DNA from: Corallococcus macrosporus
Lineage (GTDB): Bacteria > Myxococcota > Myxococcia > Myxococcales > Myxococcaceae
Direction of reading: 5' to 3'
Length of the DNA: 64,000 nucleotides
Assembly: GCF_017302985.1 (NCBI RefSeq)
Contig: NZ_JAFIMU010000017.1
Span: 496,001-560,000, forward strand
Shown here: positions 43,242-53,407 of the stretch, one piece after another
Numbering within the stretch: the stretch's first letter is position 1
Layout of the letters: each line of letters starts with the position of its first letter
Program-made: the position numbers and the translations under genes
Notes under the pieces: model-generated
What the model saw: only the letters and a program-made list of their open reading frames with translations
What the model was told of the DNA's origin: nothing
Database searches by the model: none

Positions 43242-44798
43242 TCAGCGCAGCTCCACGCCGAGCCCACCGAAGGTCATGGCCTCCACGTGGCCGCCGTCTC
43301 CGGAGTGCGTCATTGGCGCCTCCGCGAGCCCCACCGCCACCAGCGAGTCCCCGTCCGCGTCCACGCCCAGCAGGTGGAAGTGGCGGTCCTGTCCCCTGGG
43401 GCCGGGCTGCTGCGTGCGCACCGTCTGGCCATCGGTGGACGCGAGCGCGAGCAGCGCCCCGGCGCCGCGCGAGATGCTCATGCCGCCGTCCCACCGGTCC
43501 CACCCGGAGGCGCCCACGGCGACCAGCCCCGCGTCCGTCCAGCGCAGCGCGGAGAAGTGGTCCGCGCGGCCCGTGTCCACGCGGTGCTCGAAGCGCAGGG
43601 CGCCCGAGTCGAGCGACAGCACGCCCAGGTAGCCGTCGTAGGGCGTCATCCGGTCCTGCATGCCCGGCGCGGACGGGTAGTAGGAAACGGTGCCATCCAC
43701 GCCCTCCGTCACCACCGTGCCCGCGAGCGCCACTTCGCCGCCGCGCACCGCCATGTCGAAGACGACGAACTCCGCTGCCCGGGCAGGCACGAAGACGTGC
43801 GTCCCGATGCGCGTCCCCACGGGCGTGAAGGCCGTCAGGGCGAAGGGCTGGCGTTCGGTGTCCACCGTGCTGGTGACGTCTTCGCCGGAGCGGCAGTGCA
43901 CGGCGGTGAAGTCGTTGAACGTGCGGCTGGAGGCCATGCAGCGGGAGCTGTTCCAGGTGCGGCCCACCACCAGCTGGCCCTCGGCGTCCACGGCGAGCAG
44001 GGGCCGGAGCGGGGCCTCGCGCCAGCGGAACTCGTCGTAGGCCCAGGCGGCCGGCTGCGTGGAGTGACGCCCGTCGACGACGCGGGTCCACTGCTCGGCG
44101 TAGCGCCCGTCCTTCCACTGGAGCGTCATCAGCCCTGACGCCAGGTCCTGCGTGTTGGGCGCCTCCTCCGAGGGGGCCGCGAGCGACAGGAAGGCCACCG
44201 CCAGGTCCTCGCCTCGCGCCTGCGTGCGCAGCCAGCCGTCGGTGAGGGCATGGACCCAGGGGGACTTCATGCGGAACGCAGGGGAGGGCAGGGTGCCGCC
44301 CAGGTCGGAGTCGGGCATCGTCGCGGGCGCGGGGAGCGGCTGCCTCGACAGCACCTGTCCTTCCGCGGACAGGCGCACCAGGTCGTAGGCCTCCGCCGTC
44401 GCGCCGGTGCGCTCGACGCCCAGGGTGAGCTCTCCGGACGGGTGCACGGTGAAGTCGCTGAGGTGCTCTCCGGCCGCGGCGTCGAACCGCCACAGCAGGG
44501 TGCCGTCCTGGGCGGACGCGGTGAGCCGGCGGGTGTCCCGGCCTGCCGCGTCGCGCGTCGTCTCCAGCACGAAGGTGCGCCCGGAAGCCCGCCGCACCTT
44601 GAGTCCACCGAAGCCCGTGCGCGGCTGCACCGCCGAGGACGGCGTGCCACTCTCGAACGCCCGGACGAGCCCGGGGACCGCGCAGTCCGTGCCCTCGCAA
44701 GGCGACGTGGGCCCATCCGTCCCGTGGCAGGCGGAGGCGCCCCACGACAACAGGGCGCCCAGCAGGTACCGCGTCCGACGGAGGTTCAAGGCTCGCAT
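43242..44798 (-). CDS. Hypothetical lipoprotein with propeller-like repeats
   Basis: This 518-aa predicted lipoprotein has signal LLGALLSWGASAC. The body is beta-rich, with recurring strand-turn units such as QDGTLLWRFDAAAGEHLSDFTVHPSGEL, PLLAVDAEGQLVVGRTW and HFSALRWTDAGLVAVGASGWDRW. These resemble blades of a PQQ/WD-like propeller, but no family signature is clear. A CRSGED segment and other Cys may form disulphides. The ATG at 44798 has only a weak ribosome site. Its promoter region contains the solitary palindrome at 44891-44915. Confidence 0.75.
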   Translation of the reverse strand: MRALNLRRTRYLLGALLSWGASACHGTDGPTSPCEGTDCAVPGLVRAFESGTPSSAVQPRTGFGGLKVRRASGRTFVLETTRDAAGRDTRRLTASAQDGTLLWRFDAAAGEHLSDFTVHPSGELTLGVERTGATAEAYDLVRLSAEGQVLSRQPLPAPATMPDSDLGGTLPSPAFRMKSPWVHALTDGWLRTQARGEDLAVAFLSLAAPSEEAPNTQDLASGLMTLQWKDGRYAEQWTRVVDGRHSTQPAAWAYDEFRWREAPLRPLLAVDAEGQLVVGRTWNSSRCMASSRTFNDFTAVHCRSGEDVTSTVDTERQPFALTAFTPVGTRIGTHVFVPARAAEFVVFDMAVRGGEVALAGTVVTEGVDGTVSYYPSAPGMQDRMTPYDGYLGVLSLDSGALRFEHRVDTGRADHFSALRWTDAGLVAVGASGWDRWDGGMSISRGAGALLALASTDGQTVRTQQPGPRGQDRHFHLLGVDADGDSLVAVGLAEAPMTHSGDGGHVEAMTFGGLGVELR

Positions 44799-44890
44799 GC
44801 CACCTCATACGGACCCACGTCGCCCGGCGGGTCGTGCCCGCCGGTCCTACCGCATGGCTGGAGGGCACCACCCCGGGGGCAGGTGGAGCA

Positions 44891-44915
44891 AACCTGTCCG
44901 ACAGTCGGACAGGTT
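44891..44915. repeat. Solitary copy of the 25-bp palindrome
   Basis: This is a perfect copy, flanked by A on the left and TTTT on the right. It lies 33 bp beyond the stop of the M16 protease gene (minus strand) and about 90 bp upstream of the next minus-strand gene. In this position the hairpin, followed by TTTG when read on the minus strand, could terminate the protease transcript. Confidence 0.95.
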
Positions 44916-44948
44916 TTGAGCCAAGGGCTCCCGGCCGGGGGCCACCCG

Positions 44949-47702
44949 TTACGGCACCGACACCGCCTGGAGGGCGGCGCGGCTGGGGGCTTCATCCCCC
45001 GTGACGTTCACCACGAGGCGCTGGAGGCAGCCCGCGAACTCCTGCTTCACCGCTTCCGCCGTCACCGCCTGGAGGTGCGTGGGGCGCTGGGCCACCGCCT
45101 CCACCGGGAAGCCTCGCACGCGCGCCTCGAGCAGCGCCGCCACCCAGGCATCCGTGGAGATGAACGACACCGCCTGCCGCGCCAGCAGCCGCGCCCGGGC
45201 GTGCTCCAGGTCCTTCGCGGACACGTCCTTGGAGAACGCCGCCAGCGTCTCCCGCAGCGACCCCACGCCCTCGCGCAGCCGCTGCGCGTCCAGGCTGCCC
45301 TCCAGCACCAGGTGCGCCGCGCCGCCACGCCCAATCCAGGGCCGCGCCCAGAAGCCATACGACGCCCCCGTCCCGGAGCGCGTCCGCTCGTAGACGTCCA
45401 CCTCCAGCAGCTCCGCCATCAGCGCGTAGCGCGCCTCCAGCTCCGGCGTGGCCGTGGGCAGCCGGCAGGCCAGCTGCACCTGACCCTGGCTGGCCCCGGG
45501 GCGCGCGGTGAAGAGCGTGCTCACGTTCGCGGACGCGGCGGGCAGCACCGGCGCCGGCGGCACCACCACCGGCTGCGGCTTGCCCCGGCTCCAGTCGCCC
45601 AGGTACTTGCGCACCATCGGCTCGACCTCCTTCTCGTCGAACTCACCGGCCACCACCACCACCGTGTTGCCAGGCCGGTAGACGTCCTCCAGCCACGCCT
45701 GCGCCTCCGACCAGGACACCTTGCCCATCTGCGCCCCCGTCGCCTCGTGGGCATAGGGGTGCGTGCCGTACAGCGCGTGCATCAGGTTCCGGTGCGCCAG
45801 CACCTCCGGCCGCGTGTCCACCGCCTCACGCCACGGCTGCACCTGCTCGCGCCAGTAGCGCACCACGTCCTCCGACGTGCGCGTGGTGGACAGGTCCTCG
45901 GCGAGCATCGCCAGCATGTTCCCCACGTTGCCCGCCGTGCCGGCCAGGTGCACCTGCACGTGGTCCAGCTCCGTGCGCGTGACCTCGTGCAGGCCCCAGT
46001 CGCTCGGGCGGCCCTCGAAGAAGGACTCGCGGAAGGCGCCCCACTTCGCCAGGTCCGCCACGCCCGGCTTCTCCCCGTGCGCCGTCCCTCCGCCCAGCGC
46101 CGCGCCCACGCGCACCACGGGCAGGCCCGGCCGGGGCACCAGCAGCACCTCCATGCCGTTCTCCAGCTTCAGCGTCCGCACGGCGGCCGAGGTCGCCGAC
46201 AGCATGGACGGCGTGACGCGCTCGCCGCCCTCCACCGCGGGCTCGCCCCCGGGCAGCTTCGCCAGCACGGGCGCCGCCGTCGGACCGCCGCTCTCCCCGG
46301 GCCGCACCAGGATGGCGTGCGCCCGGTCGCGCTGGAGCCACCGGTACGCGAAGTCCGTCACCTTGCCGCCGTCCAGCCCCATCAGCGCCATCTGCGAGCG
46401 CGTGTACGAGCGCACGTCCGTCGTGAAGTGGGTGAGCAGCGCGCGGCTCTTCGTGCGCGCCAGCAGCCGCTCCGACTCCAGCACCATGCTGGTCACCACC
46501 TGGCGGCGCAGGGACTGGAAGTTGAACTCCTGGCCCAGCACGTTGCCGGCCGCGGCCTCCGCGGACCACGTCTTGTACACCTGGTCCAGGACCTTCTCCG
46601 CCGAGCGCTCCGGGTGGTCCCCGCGCGACAGGTTCACGCGCACGATGAGCAGCGACGCGCGGGTGCCGGACACCAGGCTGGTGGAGATGCCCGCGATGTC
46701 GCCGTCGTTGCGCACCGCCTCCCAGAGCTTGCTGTCCAGGCTGACCTCCACGAAGTCGTGCAGGGCGCTGGCCTCGTCGAAGGCGCGCGGCAGCACCCAC
46801 GACAGGTACAGCTCCGGCGACGGCACCGCCGCCGCGTACACCGGCAGCGTCTTGCTGACCGGCGCGACCGGAGGCTCCGAGCGCTGCGCGGGCATGCGCG
46901 CATCCTGGGCCAGCGGGGCGCCGGTGCCCACCCACGCGGGCGGCAGGTTCTGCTGGAGCGTGGCCTCCACCTGCGCCAGGTCCACGTCCCCGGAGATGAC
47001 CAGGGTGACGTTGTCCGGACGGTAGTGGGCGCGCGCGAAGCGGTGCGCGTCCGCCAGCGTGAGGGCGGACAGCGACTCGTGCGAACCCACCACGGGCCGC
47101 GAGTACGGGTCCCCCGCCGGGAACGACGCCGCGTGCACCCAACTGTACACCTGGCCCACGTAGCCCGTCTCGTTGCGCTGGCGCAGCTCGTTGCGCACCA
47201 CCTCGCGCTCCACCGCGAAGACCTCCGGGCTGACGTTGGAGAGCGGCGACGACAGCCGCTCGCCCTCCAGCTTCACCAGCGTGGCCAGCGACTCCTTCGG
47301 GGCCAGCTCCTCATAGGCCGTGTAGTCCAGGCTGGTGGAGGCATTGGAGTGGCCCGCGCCCGTGGCGTTGAGCCGCGCCTGCACGGAAGGCCCGTTGCCA
47401 GGACGCGCGCGGAAGGCCAGGTGCTCCACCAGGTGCGCCAGCCCCTCCTTGCCGCCGGGGTCGCTGGAGCCGCCCGCGCCCACCACCGCGACCACCGCCA
47501 CCACGGGCGCGCGCGCGTCGCGCTCCACCACCACGCGCAGGCCGGACGGCATGCGGAAGTCGCGCAAGGGGAAGGACACGTCGCGCATGACGACCTGTCC
47601 GCGCGGCGGAAGCGTGGCGCAGCCGCCCAGCGTCAAGGACAGGGAGGCCAGCGCGGCCATGGCCAGACGCGAGGCGCGAAGGGGACCCGACGGGAAGGAC
47701 AT
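44949..47702 (-). CDS. M16-family metalloprotease lipoprotein, tandem-domain
   Basis: This 917-aa protein has lipobox LTLGGC. The first M16 (insulinase/pitrilysin-like) half carries the inverted zinc motif HLVEH (His90, Glu93, His94) and the downstream acidic stretch EVFAVEREVVRNE that supplies the third ligand. The second half, from about residue 475 (LENGMEVLLVPRPGLPVVRVGAAL), has the fold but lacks HxxEH, reading GVADLAKWG at that position. One active and one inactive half is the usual arrangement in this family. It probably degrades peptides in the periplasm or at the surface. The ATG at 47702 follows GGAGTCGT. Confidence 0.93.
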   Translation of the reverse strand: MSFPSGPLRASRLAMAALASLSLTLGGCATLPPRGQVVMRDVSFPLRDFRMPSGLRVVVERDARAPVVAVVAVVGAGGSSDPGGKEGLAHLVEHLAFRARPGNGPSVQARLNATGAGHSNASTSLDYTAYEELAPKESLATLVKLEGERLSSPLSNVSPEVFAVEREVVRNELRQRNETGYVGQVYSWVHAASFPAGDPYSRPVVGSHESLSALTLADAHRFARAHYRPDNVTLVISGDVDLAQVEATLQQNLPPAWVGTGAPLAQDARMPAQRSEPPVAPVSKTLPVYAAAVPSPELYLSWVLPRAFDEASALHDFVEVSLDSKLWEAVRNDGDIAGISTSLVSGTRASLLIVRVNLSRGDHPERSAEKVLDQVYKTWSAEAAAGNVLGQEFNFQSLRRQVVTSMVLESERLLARTKSRALLTHFTTDVRSYTRSQMALMGLDGGKVTDFAYRWLQRDRAHAILVRPGESGGPTAAPVLAKLPGGEPAVEGGERVTPSMLSATSAAVRTLKLENGMEVLLVPRPGLPVVRVGAALGGGTAHGEKPGVADLAKWGAFRESFFEGRPSDWGLHEVTRTELDHVQVHLAGTAGNVGNMLAMLAEDLSTTRTSEDVVRYWREQVQPWREAVDTRPEVLAHRNLMHALYGTHPYAHEATGAQMGKVSWSEAQAWLEDVYRPGNTVVVVAGEFDEKEVEPMVRKYLGDWSRGKPQPVVVPPAPVLPAASANVSTLFTARPGASQGQVQLACRLPTATPELEARYALMAELLEVDVYERTRSGTGASYGFWARPWIGRGGAAHLVLEGSLDAQRLREGVGSLRETLAAFSKDVSAKDLEHARARLLARQAVSFISTDAWVAALLEARVRGFPVEAVAQRPTHLQAVTAEAVKQEFAGCLQRLVVNVTGDEAPSRAALQAVSVP

Positions 47703-47977
47703 ACGACTCCAGGTACGAACCCGGAGGCAGCCCACGCAGGGCGGCATGGCCCCACGCCTCCCCCCGGGCGGGAAATGATTGGATGCAGGTGGTGGAACGG
47801 CCGGGGAGACAACGCCCGACGGGAGTCAGGCCGGAGCGGCAAAGGCAGACGGCGGCGCGTTCATAGCATCTCCTTCTGTTCCCCGTCATCCCCACCCCCC
47901 TCCAGGGAAGGGATGACAGGAATTGCAGGGAGCCCGGGCTCCGCCGCGTCCACGGTCCTCCCGCTAGGATGCGGGCC

Positions 47978-48511
47978 ATGTCCCGTCCGCCGCGCACCCT
48001 GCTGCTGCTGGTCTGCGCCCTCTGTGTCTCTTCCTGCTACTGGCTCGACAACCTGCCCCGGGCCACGGGCGAGTGCGTGGGCACGCATGAGGGACGGCGC
48101 GTGCACTGGCCGCTCCAGGAGCGCTCCTCGCTGGTGCACCGCTCCGTGCAGGGCGAGCTTCCGGACACCTTCATCGACCTGGACTACACGCCGGACGGCG
48201 AGCCGGTGCTGGAGGGCTTCGGCGTGGACATCCACCTGGTGGAGGGCGCCCGGGTGAAGGAGGACCGCACCGTGGGCCTCCAGCCCCGGCAGGGCCAGCT
48301 GGTGCCCGTGGAGCCGTCGCTGGTGACGCGGTGGGTGGGGAACATCGGCGGGGCGTCTGGCTATCTCTCCTCGGCCGGGGTCCCGGTGGAGGGCTCGGTG
48401 ACGCTGGACGAGGTGTCGGCGTCGGCCGCGGAGGGGCGCTTCGTCTACCGCTACGCCGACGGCGGCGCGCTGACGTGTACGTTCGAGGTGATCGTCGCCC
48501 CCAGCGAATGA
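47978..48511 (+). CDS. Small lipoprotein, first of a tandem paralogue pair
   Basis: This 177-aa predicted lipoprotein has signal LLLLVCALCVSSC. The mature part has GECVGTHEGRRVHWPL near the start, GFGVDIHLVEG in the middle, and GVPVEGSVTLDEV ... EGRFVYRYADGGALTCTFEV at the end. These align with the next gene. The ATG at 47978 follows AGGATGCGGGCC, the same layout as the paralogue's start; an ATG at 47969 is also in frame. Function is unknown. Confidence 0.78.
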   Translation: MSRPPRTLLLLVCALCVSSCYWLDNLPRATGECVGTHEGRRVHWPLQERSSLVHRSVQGELPDTFIDLDYTPDGEPVLEGFGVDIHLVEGARVKEDRTVGLQPRQGQLVPVEPSLVTRWVGNIGGASGYLSSAGVPVEGSVTLDEVSASAAEGRFVYRYADGGALTCTFEVIVAPSE

Positions 48512-48559
48512 CGCGGTGGGACTGACGGGACGGGTGGGGGCCCTGGTTAGGATGGACGG

Positions 48560-49156
48560 ATGTTCCGACTCCTGTCCCGCACCGCGCTGCCGCTGCTGGC
48601 GTGCGCCCTGTCCATCACCGGTTGTGACTCCGTTCCCAAGCCCGAGGGCGAATGCCGGGGCGCGTATGGCGCCCAGAGCGTGGTGTGGCCCATCGACGAA
48701 AACTCCGTGATGTCCGGGTTCCTCCCCTTCGACGGCACCCAGGGCACGCAGCTGCACCTGGCCTACGTCGCGGACGGCGCCCCGGAGCTGGCGTCCTTCG
48801 GGGTGGACATCCACATTCCGGGGGAGCCCACGGTGGCAGGTGCGCCCTGGACCGTGGAGCTCCTGCGGCAGGGGGACGCGCTGGTGTCCCAGGACACGTC
48901 CCGGGTCAGCGAGTGGGGCGCGTTCACCGACCTGGGCCGGGATGGCTTCTCCTCCGTCACCGGCGTCCCGGTGGAGGGGACGCTGACGCTGGACCGGCTC
49001 ATCCAGGGGGATGGCCAGGCCCAGGGCCGGTTCGTCTACCGCTACGAAACCGGAGGCGAGCTGACGTGCACCTTCAACATCACGGACCGGCTCTACTTCG
49101 ATGACAGCGATTGGGACAGTGGCGGTGGTGGCGGTGGTGACGATGACGACGACTGA
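48560..49156 (+). CDS. Small lipoprotein, second of a tandem paralogue pair
   Basis: This 198-aa predicted lipoprotein has signal LPLLACALSITGC. It shares GECRGAYGAQSVVWPI, SFGVDIHIPGE and GVPVEGTLTLDRL ... QGRFVYRYETGGELTCTF with the preceding gene, 48 bp upstream, so the two arose by duplication. It ends in a polyglycine run followed by five Asp, an extension absent from its partner that could bind a divalent cation. The ATG at 48560 follows AGGATGGACGG. Function is unknown. Confidence 0.78.
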   Translation: MFRLLSRTALPLLACALSITGCDSVPKPEGECRGAYGAQSVVWPIDENSVMSGFLPFDGTQGTQLHLAYVADGAPELASFGVDIHIPGEPTVAGAPWTVELLRQGDALVSQDTSRVSEWGAFTDLGRDGFSSVTGVPVEGTLTLDRLIQGDGQAQGRFVYRYETGGELTCTFNITDRLYFDDSDWDSGGGGGGDDDDD

Positions 49157-49188
49157 GCCGCGCGGCGCGGTCTGCTAGCGTTCCGGCC

Positions 49189-49767
49189 ATGGGCGTCCAC
49201 GACTACCGATGCAGCGTCTGCGGTCCTCCGTCGTCGTACGTGTGCGGTGAGAAGACCGGCGAGGAGTGCGAGGAGGAGGGGTTTGGCGACGACCAGGCCA
49301 TCCTGGACCTGTTCTTCTTCGCCGCGGACGAAGCGCCGGAGGACGCCGACGACTTCGAGAAGGCCCGGGGCCGCGCGCGGCGCACGCGGACGCAGCCCTT
49401 CGGCTACGACTGGGGAGAATGGGAGTTCGTTCCCAGCCTCAACTACCGCGAGCTGCTCATGGATGACGACGACGCCACGGGCGTCTGGCGCATCGAGCCG
49501 TTCGACGAGGACGCAAGCGACGGCAATCCCGTCTCGCTGGAGATTCCAGAGGACGAGCGCGTCTGGGTGGTCAACTACTGCTCCAACTGCCATCCGCTGT
49601 TCGCCGAAGGCAAGCCGCCCGCGGACGAGCCCTGTCTGGAATACCTCCGGGCCGTCGCGGAGAACCTGGACCTGGACTTCGACGGCGTGAAGGGGAGCGC
49701 GGACAAGCCCGCCTTCATCGCCACGGTGCGGGAGCGGGTCGCGCGAAGGCGGCCCGTGTCCCGCTGA
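49189..49767 (+). CDS. Hypothetical acidic protein with Cys pairs
   Basis: This 192-aa acidic protein has no signal peptide. It begins GVHDYRCSVCGPPSSYVCGEKTGEEC, a CxxC ... C ... C arrangement that looks like a zinc-ribbon half. A second Cys pair (NYCSNCHPLF) lies near residue 130. The middle is rich in Asp and Glu (LLMDDDDATGVW). It probably binds zinc in the cytoplasm. The ATG at 49189 follows TTCCGGCC, so the ribosome site is weak. It is on the same strand as the lipoprotein pair but 32 bp away. No family is recognised. Confidence 0.72.
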   Translation: MGVHDYRCSVCGPPSSYVCGEKTGEECEEEGFGDDQAILDLFFFAADEAPEDADDFEKARGRARRTRTQPFGYDWGEWEFVPSLNYRELLMDDDDATGVWRIEPFDEDASDGNPVSLEIPEDERVWVVNYCSNCHPLFAEGKPPADEPCLEYLRAVAENLDLDFDGVKGSADKPAFIATVRERVARRRPVSR

Positions 49768-49883
49768 AGGCCCGCCAAGGGTCACCAGCCAGGCAGGGGG
49801 CGGGTTCCGTCGCGCTCCCAGCGTGTCCGGGGACACTAGGTTGACTCCCATGAGGCACGGACGGGCCGTGCCAGGGAGGACGG

Positions 49884-50642
49884 ATGCGCCACGTGAAGGT
49901 GCTGGGCGTGTGGATGCTGGTGCTCCTGGGCGGCAGTGGCTGTGGAGCCATCGCCCGGGACATGGCGAAGCAGGGCACCGAGGGGGCGCTGGAGTCCATC
50001 CAGGAGCAGAAGAACCAGAAGAGCGCCGAGGATCAGGCCACGGACGACGCCGTGGCCCGCCGCAACGCCGAGCAGGTGGCGCGCGGGATGATGGACGCCG
50101 TCACCCAACCGGAGCGCCCCGCCGCGACTGCCGCAGGGCCGGAGGGCGTGCCGCCGAGCGGCCCAGGCCCCAACGCCCCCTTGCCGGCGCCCCTGGCCTC
50201 GCTGGCTCCGGGGACGGGCGGTTCCGGGGCGTCGTTCTCCTCGGCGCTGGCCTCCCAGGTCGCGAAGGGGCTGAGCACGGAGCTGGAGCGGTAACTGGGG
50301 CCGGACGGCAAGGGCCCGCTGGGCCAGAGCCTGTCCGCCACCGCGGGCCGGATGGCGAGCACCATGGTGGAGCAGTCGCGCCAGGAGCTGGGCGCCGTCT
50401 TCCCTGAATGCGAGGGGCGCCAGGGCGCCGAGGCCGTGGCGTGCCGGGACGCGGCGCTGACGCGGCTGGGCGGGGCGTTCAGCCAGGGCGTCGCCGGTGG
50501 GCTGGTGCGCTCGTTCCAGCCGTGGCTGCTGGGGCTCGCCTTTGGTGGCGGGCTGCTGGTGGGGATGCTGGTGTTCCTCAGCCTCTCCGTGGCGCGGCTG
50601 CGCCGCGAGGTCGAACCCCTGCGGCAGCGGCGGCACGCCTGA
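49884..50642 (+). pseudogene. Lipoprotein/membrane gene split by an in-frame TAA
   Basis: One reading frame runs from the ATG at 49884 to the stop at 50642, interrupted by a single TAA at 50292-50294. The N-terminal part (136 aa) has lipobox VLLGGSGC and Gln/Ala-rich helices. The part after the stop resumes LGPDGKGPLGQSLSATAGRM without frame change. It continues with paired Cys (FPECEGRQGAEAVACRDAAL) and a transmembrane helix (LLGLAFGGGLLVGMLVFLSL) with a basic tail. A CAA-to-TAA change would explain it. Either the gene is newly inactivated, or two fragments are made (an ATG at 50352 could restart), or the base is a sequencing error. Confidence 0.7.
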
Positions 50643-50657
50643 GCGCGGGAGGCGCCA

Positions 50658-51413
50658 TCAGCCCGCGGAAGCCCGCGGGGCGGCGGCGCGGATGTCTTCG
50701 GGGAGGTTGGCCACCCAGTCCGTGACCTCTTCCAGGTGCAGCGTCTCCTCGCGCAGCACTTCGCGGAAGGCGTCCACCAGGTCGGGCGGGCCCAGCTCCT
50801 GGGCCAGGTCCACGAGCAGCGCCCAGCCGGCGTTGTTGAGGATCTCCGCGATGAGGACCGCGCGCAGCGCGTCCTGGAGCGTGGCGCACGGGTCGTCCAC
50901 GGCCCGCAGGAGGCCGTGCGTCCGGGGATCGGCGGTGTTCCCGGACGCCATCATCTGGGGCGCGTCCATCCCGAGCCGGTAGATGCACTCGCGGATGAGG
51001 TTCAGGTGGTCCAGCTCCTGGTTGTGCAGCTCCACCAGCCGCTCCGGCGTGGGGCCACCCGGGTAGCTGCCCAGGGCATGGGTCTTCACCAGCAGGCCCG
51101 CGTAGAGCCGCGAGCTGGTCCGCTCGAAGCCGAGCCGCTCCCGCAGCTGGGCGACGAAGAGCAGCGGCGTGGGCTGCTCCGCGGCCTGGATGGCGCCGCC
51201 CACCACCTCCTTGAAGTCCGGCAGGTGCAGCTCGCCCAGGTGCCCGGCGATGCGCATGAGGTGCACGCGCAGGAACCGCACGGCGCTGCCCGAGCGGGGC
51301 AGGACGGAGTCCCGGAACGGCTCCTCGTGGGCCAGCTGCTCCAGCTCCCCGGCGCTGAGTTGCGTCGCCGTGTGCTTCAGTCCCCAGTCACCACCTTCAC
51401 CCGAAGACATCAT
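50658..51413 (-). CDS. Ferritin-like domain protein
   Basis: This protein of about 251 aa has a four-helix ferritin-like core. The di-metal ligands are suggested by two E-x-x-H pairs: QELDHLNLI and REETLHLEEV. SSRLYAGLLVKTHALGSYPGG and AVLIAEILNNAGWALL supply the other helices. There is no signal peptide. Related proteins bind iron or handle oxidative stress, but the exact subfamily is not clear. The start is either ATG at 51413 or 51410, behind GGGGGAGGGGC. It is convergent with the split lipoprotein gene. Confidence 0.78.
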   Translation of the reverse strand: MMSSGEGGDWGLKHTATQLSAGELEQLAHEEPFRDSVLPRSGSAVRFLRVHLMRIAGHLGELHLPDFKEVVGGAIQAAEQPTPLLFVAQLRERLGFERTSSRLYAGLLVKTHALGSYPGGPTPERLVELHNQELDHLNLIRECIYRLGMDAPQMMASGNTADPRTHGLLRAVDDPCATLQDALRAVLIAEILNNAGWALLVDLAQELGPPDLVDAFREVLREETLHLEEVTDWVANLPEDIRAAAPRASAG

Positions 51414-51506
51414 GCCCCTCCCCCTGGGTAGGTCTTCCGGGCGATGGCTCCGGAAGGGGGGCACAACGTGGAAACGGGGGGCCGCCCCCGCCATCGGCCC
51501 CAGGGA

Positions 51507-52445
<939 letters not shown>

Positions 52446-52469
52446 GCGCGCCCGTCATAACTCCAATGG

Positions 52470-52482
52470 GGGCACGGTGCCC
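52470..52482. promoter_or_regulatory. Operator candidate between the AraC and SDR genes
   Basis: GGGCAC, a central G, then GTGCCC form a perfect 6-1-6 inverted repeat 25 bp upstream of the AraC-type gene's start. It could be an autoregulatory site, although AraC-type sites are more often direct repeats. Confidence 0.3.
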
Positions 52483-52556
52483 GTGCAGGAATGGGCAAGA
52501 GTCCGCGAGCATCCGGATACCGCCCTCGCCCCCGTCCTTGAGAGGGTGCGTTCATC

Positions 52557-52579
52557 CCCGGCGCCCTCTTCGCGCCGGG
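52557..52579 (+). promoter_or_regulatory. Leader hairpin upstream of the SDR gene
   Basis: CCCGGCGC pairs perfectly with GCGCCGGG across a 7-nt loop, ending 22 bases before the ATG at 52602 and just before the AGGGGAC ribosome site. It could attenuate or protect the transcript. No T-run follows. Confidence 0.35.
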
Positions 52580-52601
52580 CCTTCAACAGGGGACGAAAGC
52601 G

Positions 52602-53342
52602 ATGACGACGGACATCCAGGGCAAGGTCGTGGCCATCACGGGAGCGAGCAGCGGCATTGGCGAGGCGACTGCACGCCTGCTCGCCAGTCAGGGGGCGAAG
52701 GTGGTGCTGGGCGCGCGCCGGGCGGACCGGCTGGAGGCGCTGACGGGCGAGCTGCGGTCGAAGGGCGGAGAGGCCCGCTACAAGGCGCTGGACGTGACGA
52801 AGCGCGAGGACGTGGACGCCTTCGTGGCCTTCACGCTGAAGGAGTACGGACGGCTGGACGTGCTCATCAACAACGCGGGCGTGATGCCGCTGTCCAAGCT
52901 GGAGGAGCTGAAAGTGGACGAGTGGAACCGGATGATCGACGTGAACATCCGGGGTGTGCTGCACGGCATCGCGGCGGGGCTGCCGGTGATGAAGCGCCAG
53001 AAGTCGGGGCAGTTCATCAACCTGTCTTCCATTGGCGGGCACTCGGTGGTCCCGACGGCGGCGGTCTACTGCGCCACGAAGTACGCGGTGATCGCCATTT
53101 CGGAAGGGCTTCGCCAGGAGGTGGGCGCGGACATCCGCGTGACGGTGATTTCTCCGGGAGTCACCCAGTCGGAGCTGGCGGAGAGCATCAGCGACCCGGC
53201 GTCGCGCGAGTACATGCGCGAGTTCCGCAAGGACGCCATTCCCGCGGACGCCATCGCCCGGGCCATCCGCTACGCCATCAGCCAGCCCGCGGACGTGGAC
53301 GTGAGTGAGATCATCATCCGCCCCACGTCCAGCGCCTACTGA
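52602..53342 (+). CDS. Short-chain dehydrogenase/reductase (SDR)
   Basis: This 246-aa classical SDR oxidoreductase has the cofactor motif TGASSGIG (residues 13-20), NNAG and the catalytic Tyr156 and Lys160 in YCATK, with the catalytic Ser in INLSSIGG. Arg residues after strand 2 (GARRADR) favour NADP(H). The ATG at 52602 follows AGGGGAC. It is divergent from an AraC-type regulator and probably controlled by it. The substrate is unknown; many such pairs act on small alcohols, aldehydes or ketones. Confidence 0.95.
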   Translation: MTTDIQGKVVAITGASSGIGEATARLLASQGAKVVLGARRADRLEALTGELRSKGGEARYKALDVTKREDVDAFVAFTLKEYGRLDVLINNAGVMPLSKLEELKVDEWNRMIDVNIRGVLHGIAAGLPVMKRQKSGQFINLSSIGGHSVVPTAAVYCATKYAVIAISEGLRQEVGADIRVTVISPGVTQSELAESISDPASREYMREFRKDAIPADAIARAIRYAISQPADVDVSEIIIRPTSSAY

Positions 53343-53407
53343 TGGTGCATTGGCCGGGTGTCAGACGTGGTATGGGGTGGGCGTCTTGCTGAGGGGGAGC
53401 CCATCCA

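Noticed and set aside
44250-48257. Plus-strand open frame of 1335 codons
   Set aside because: It is antisense to the M16 protease and a lipoprotein gene, and has no recognisable motif.
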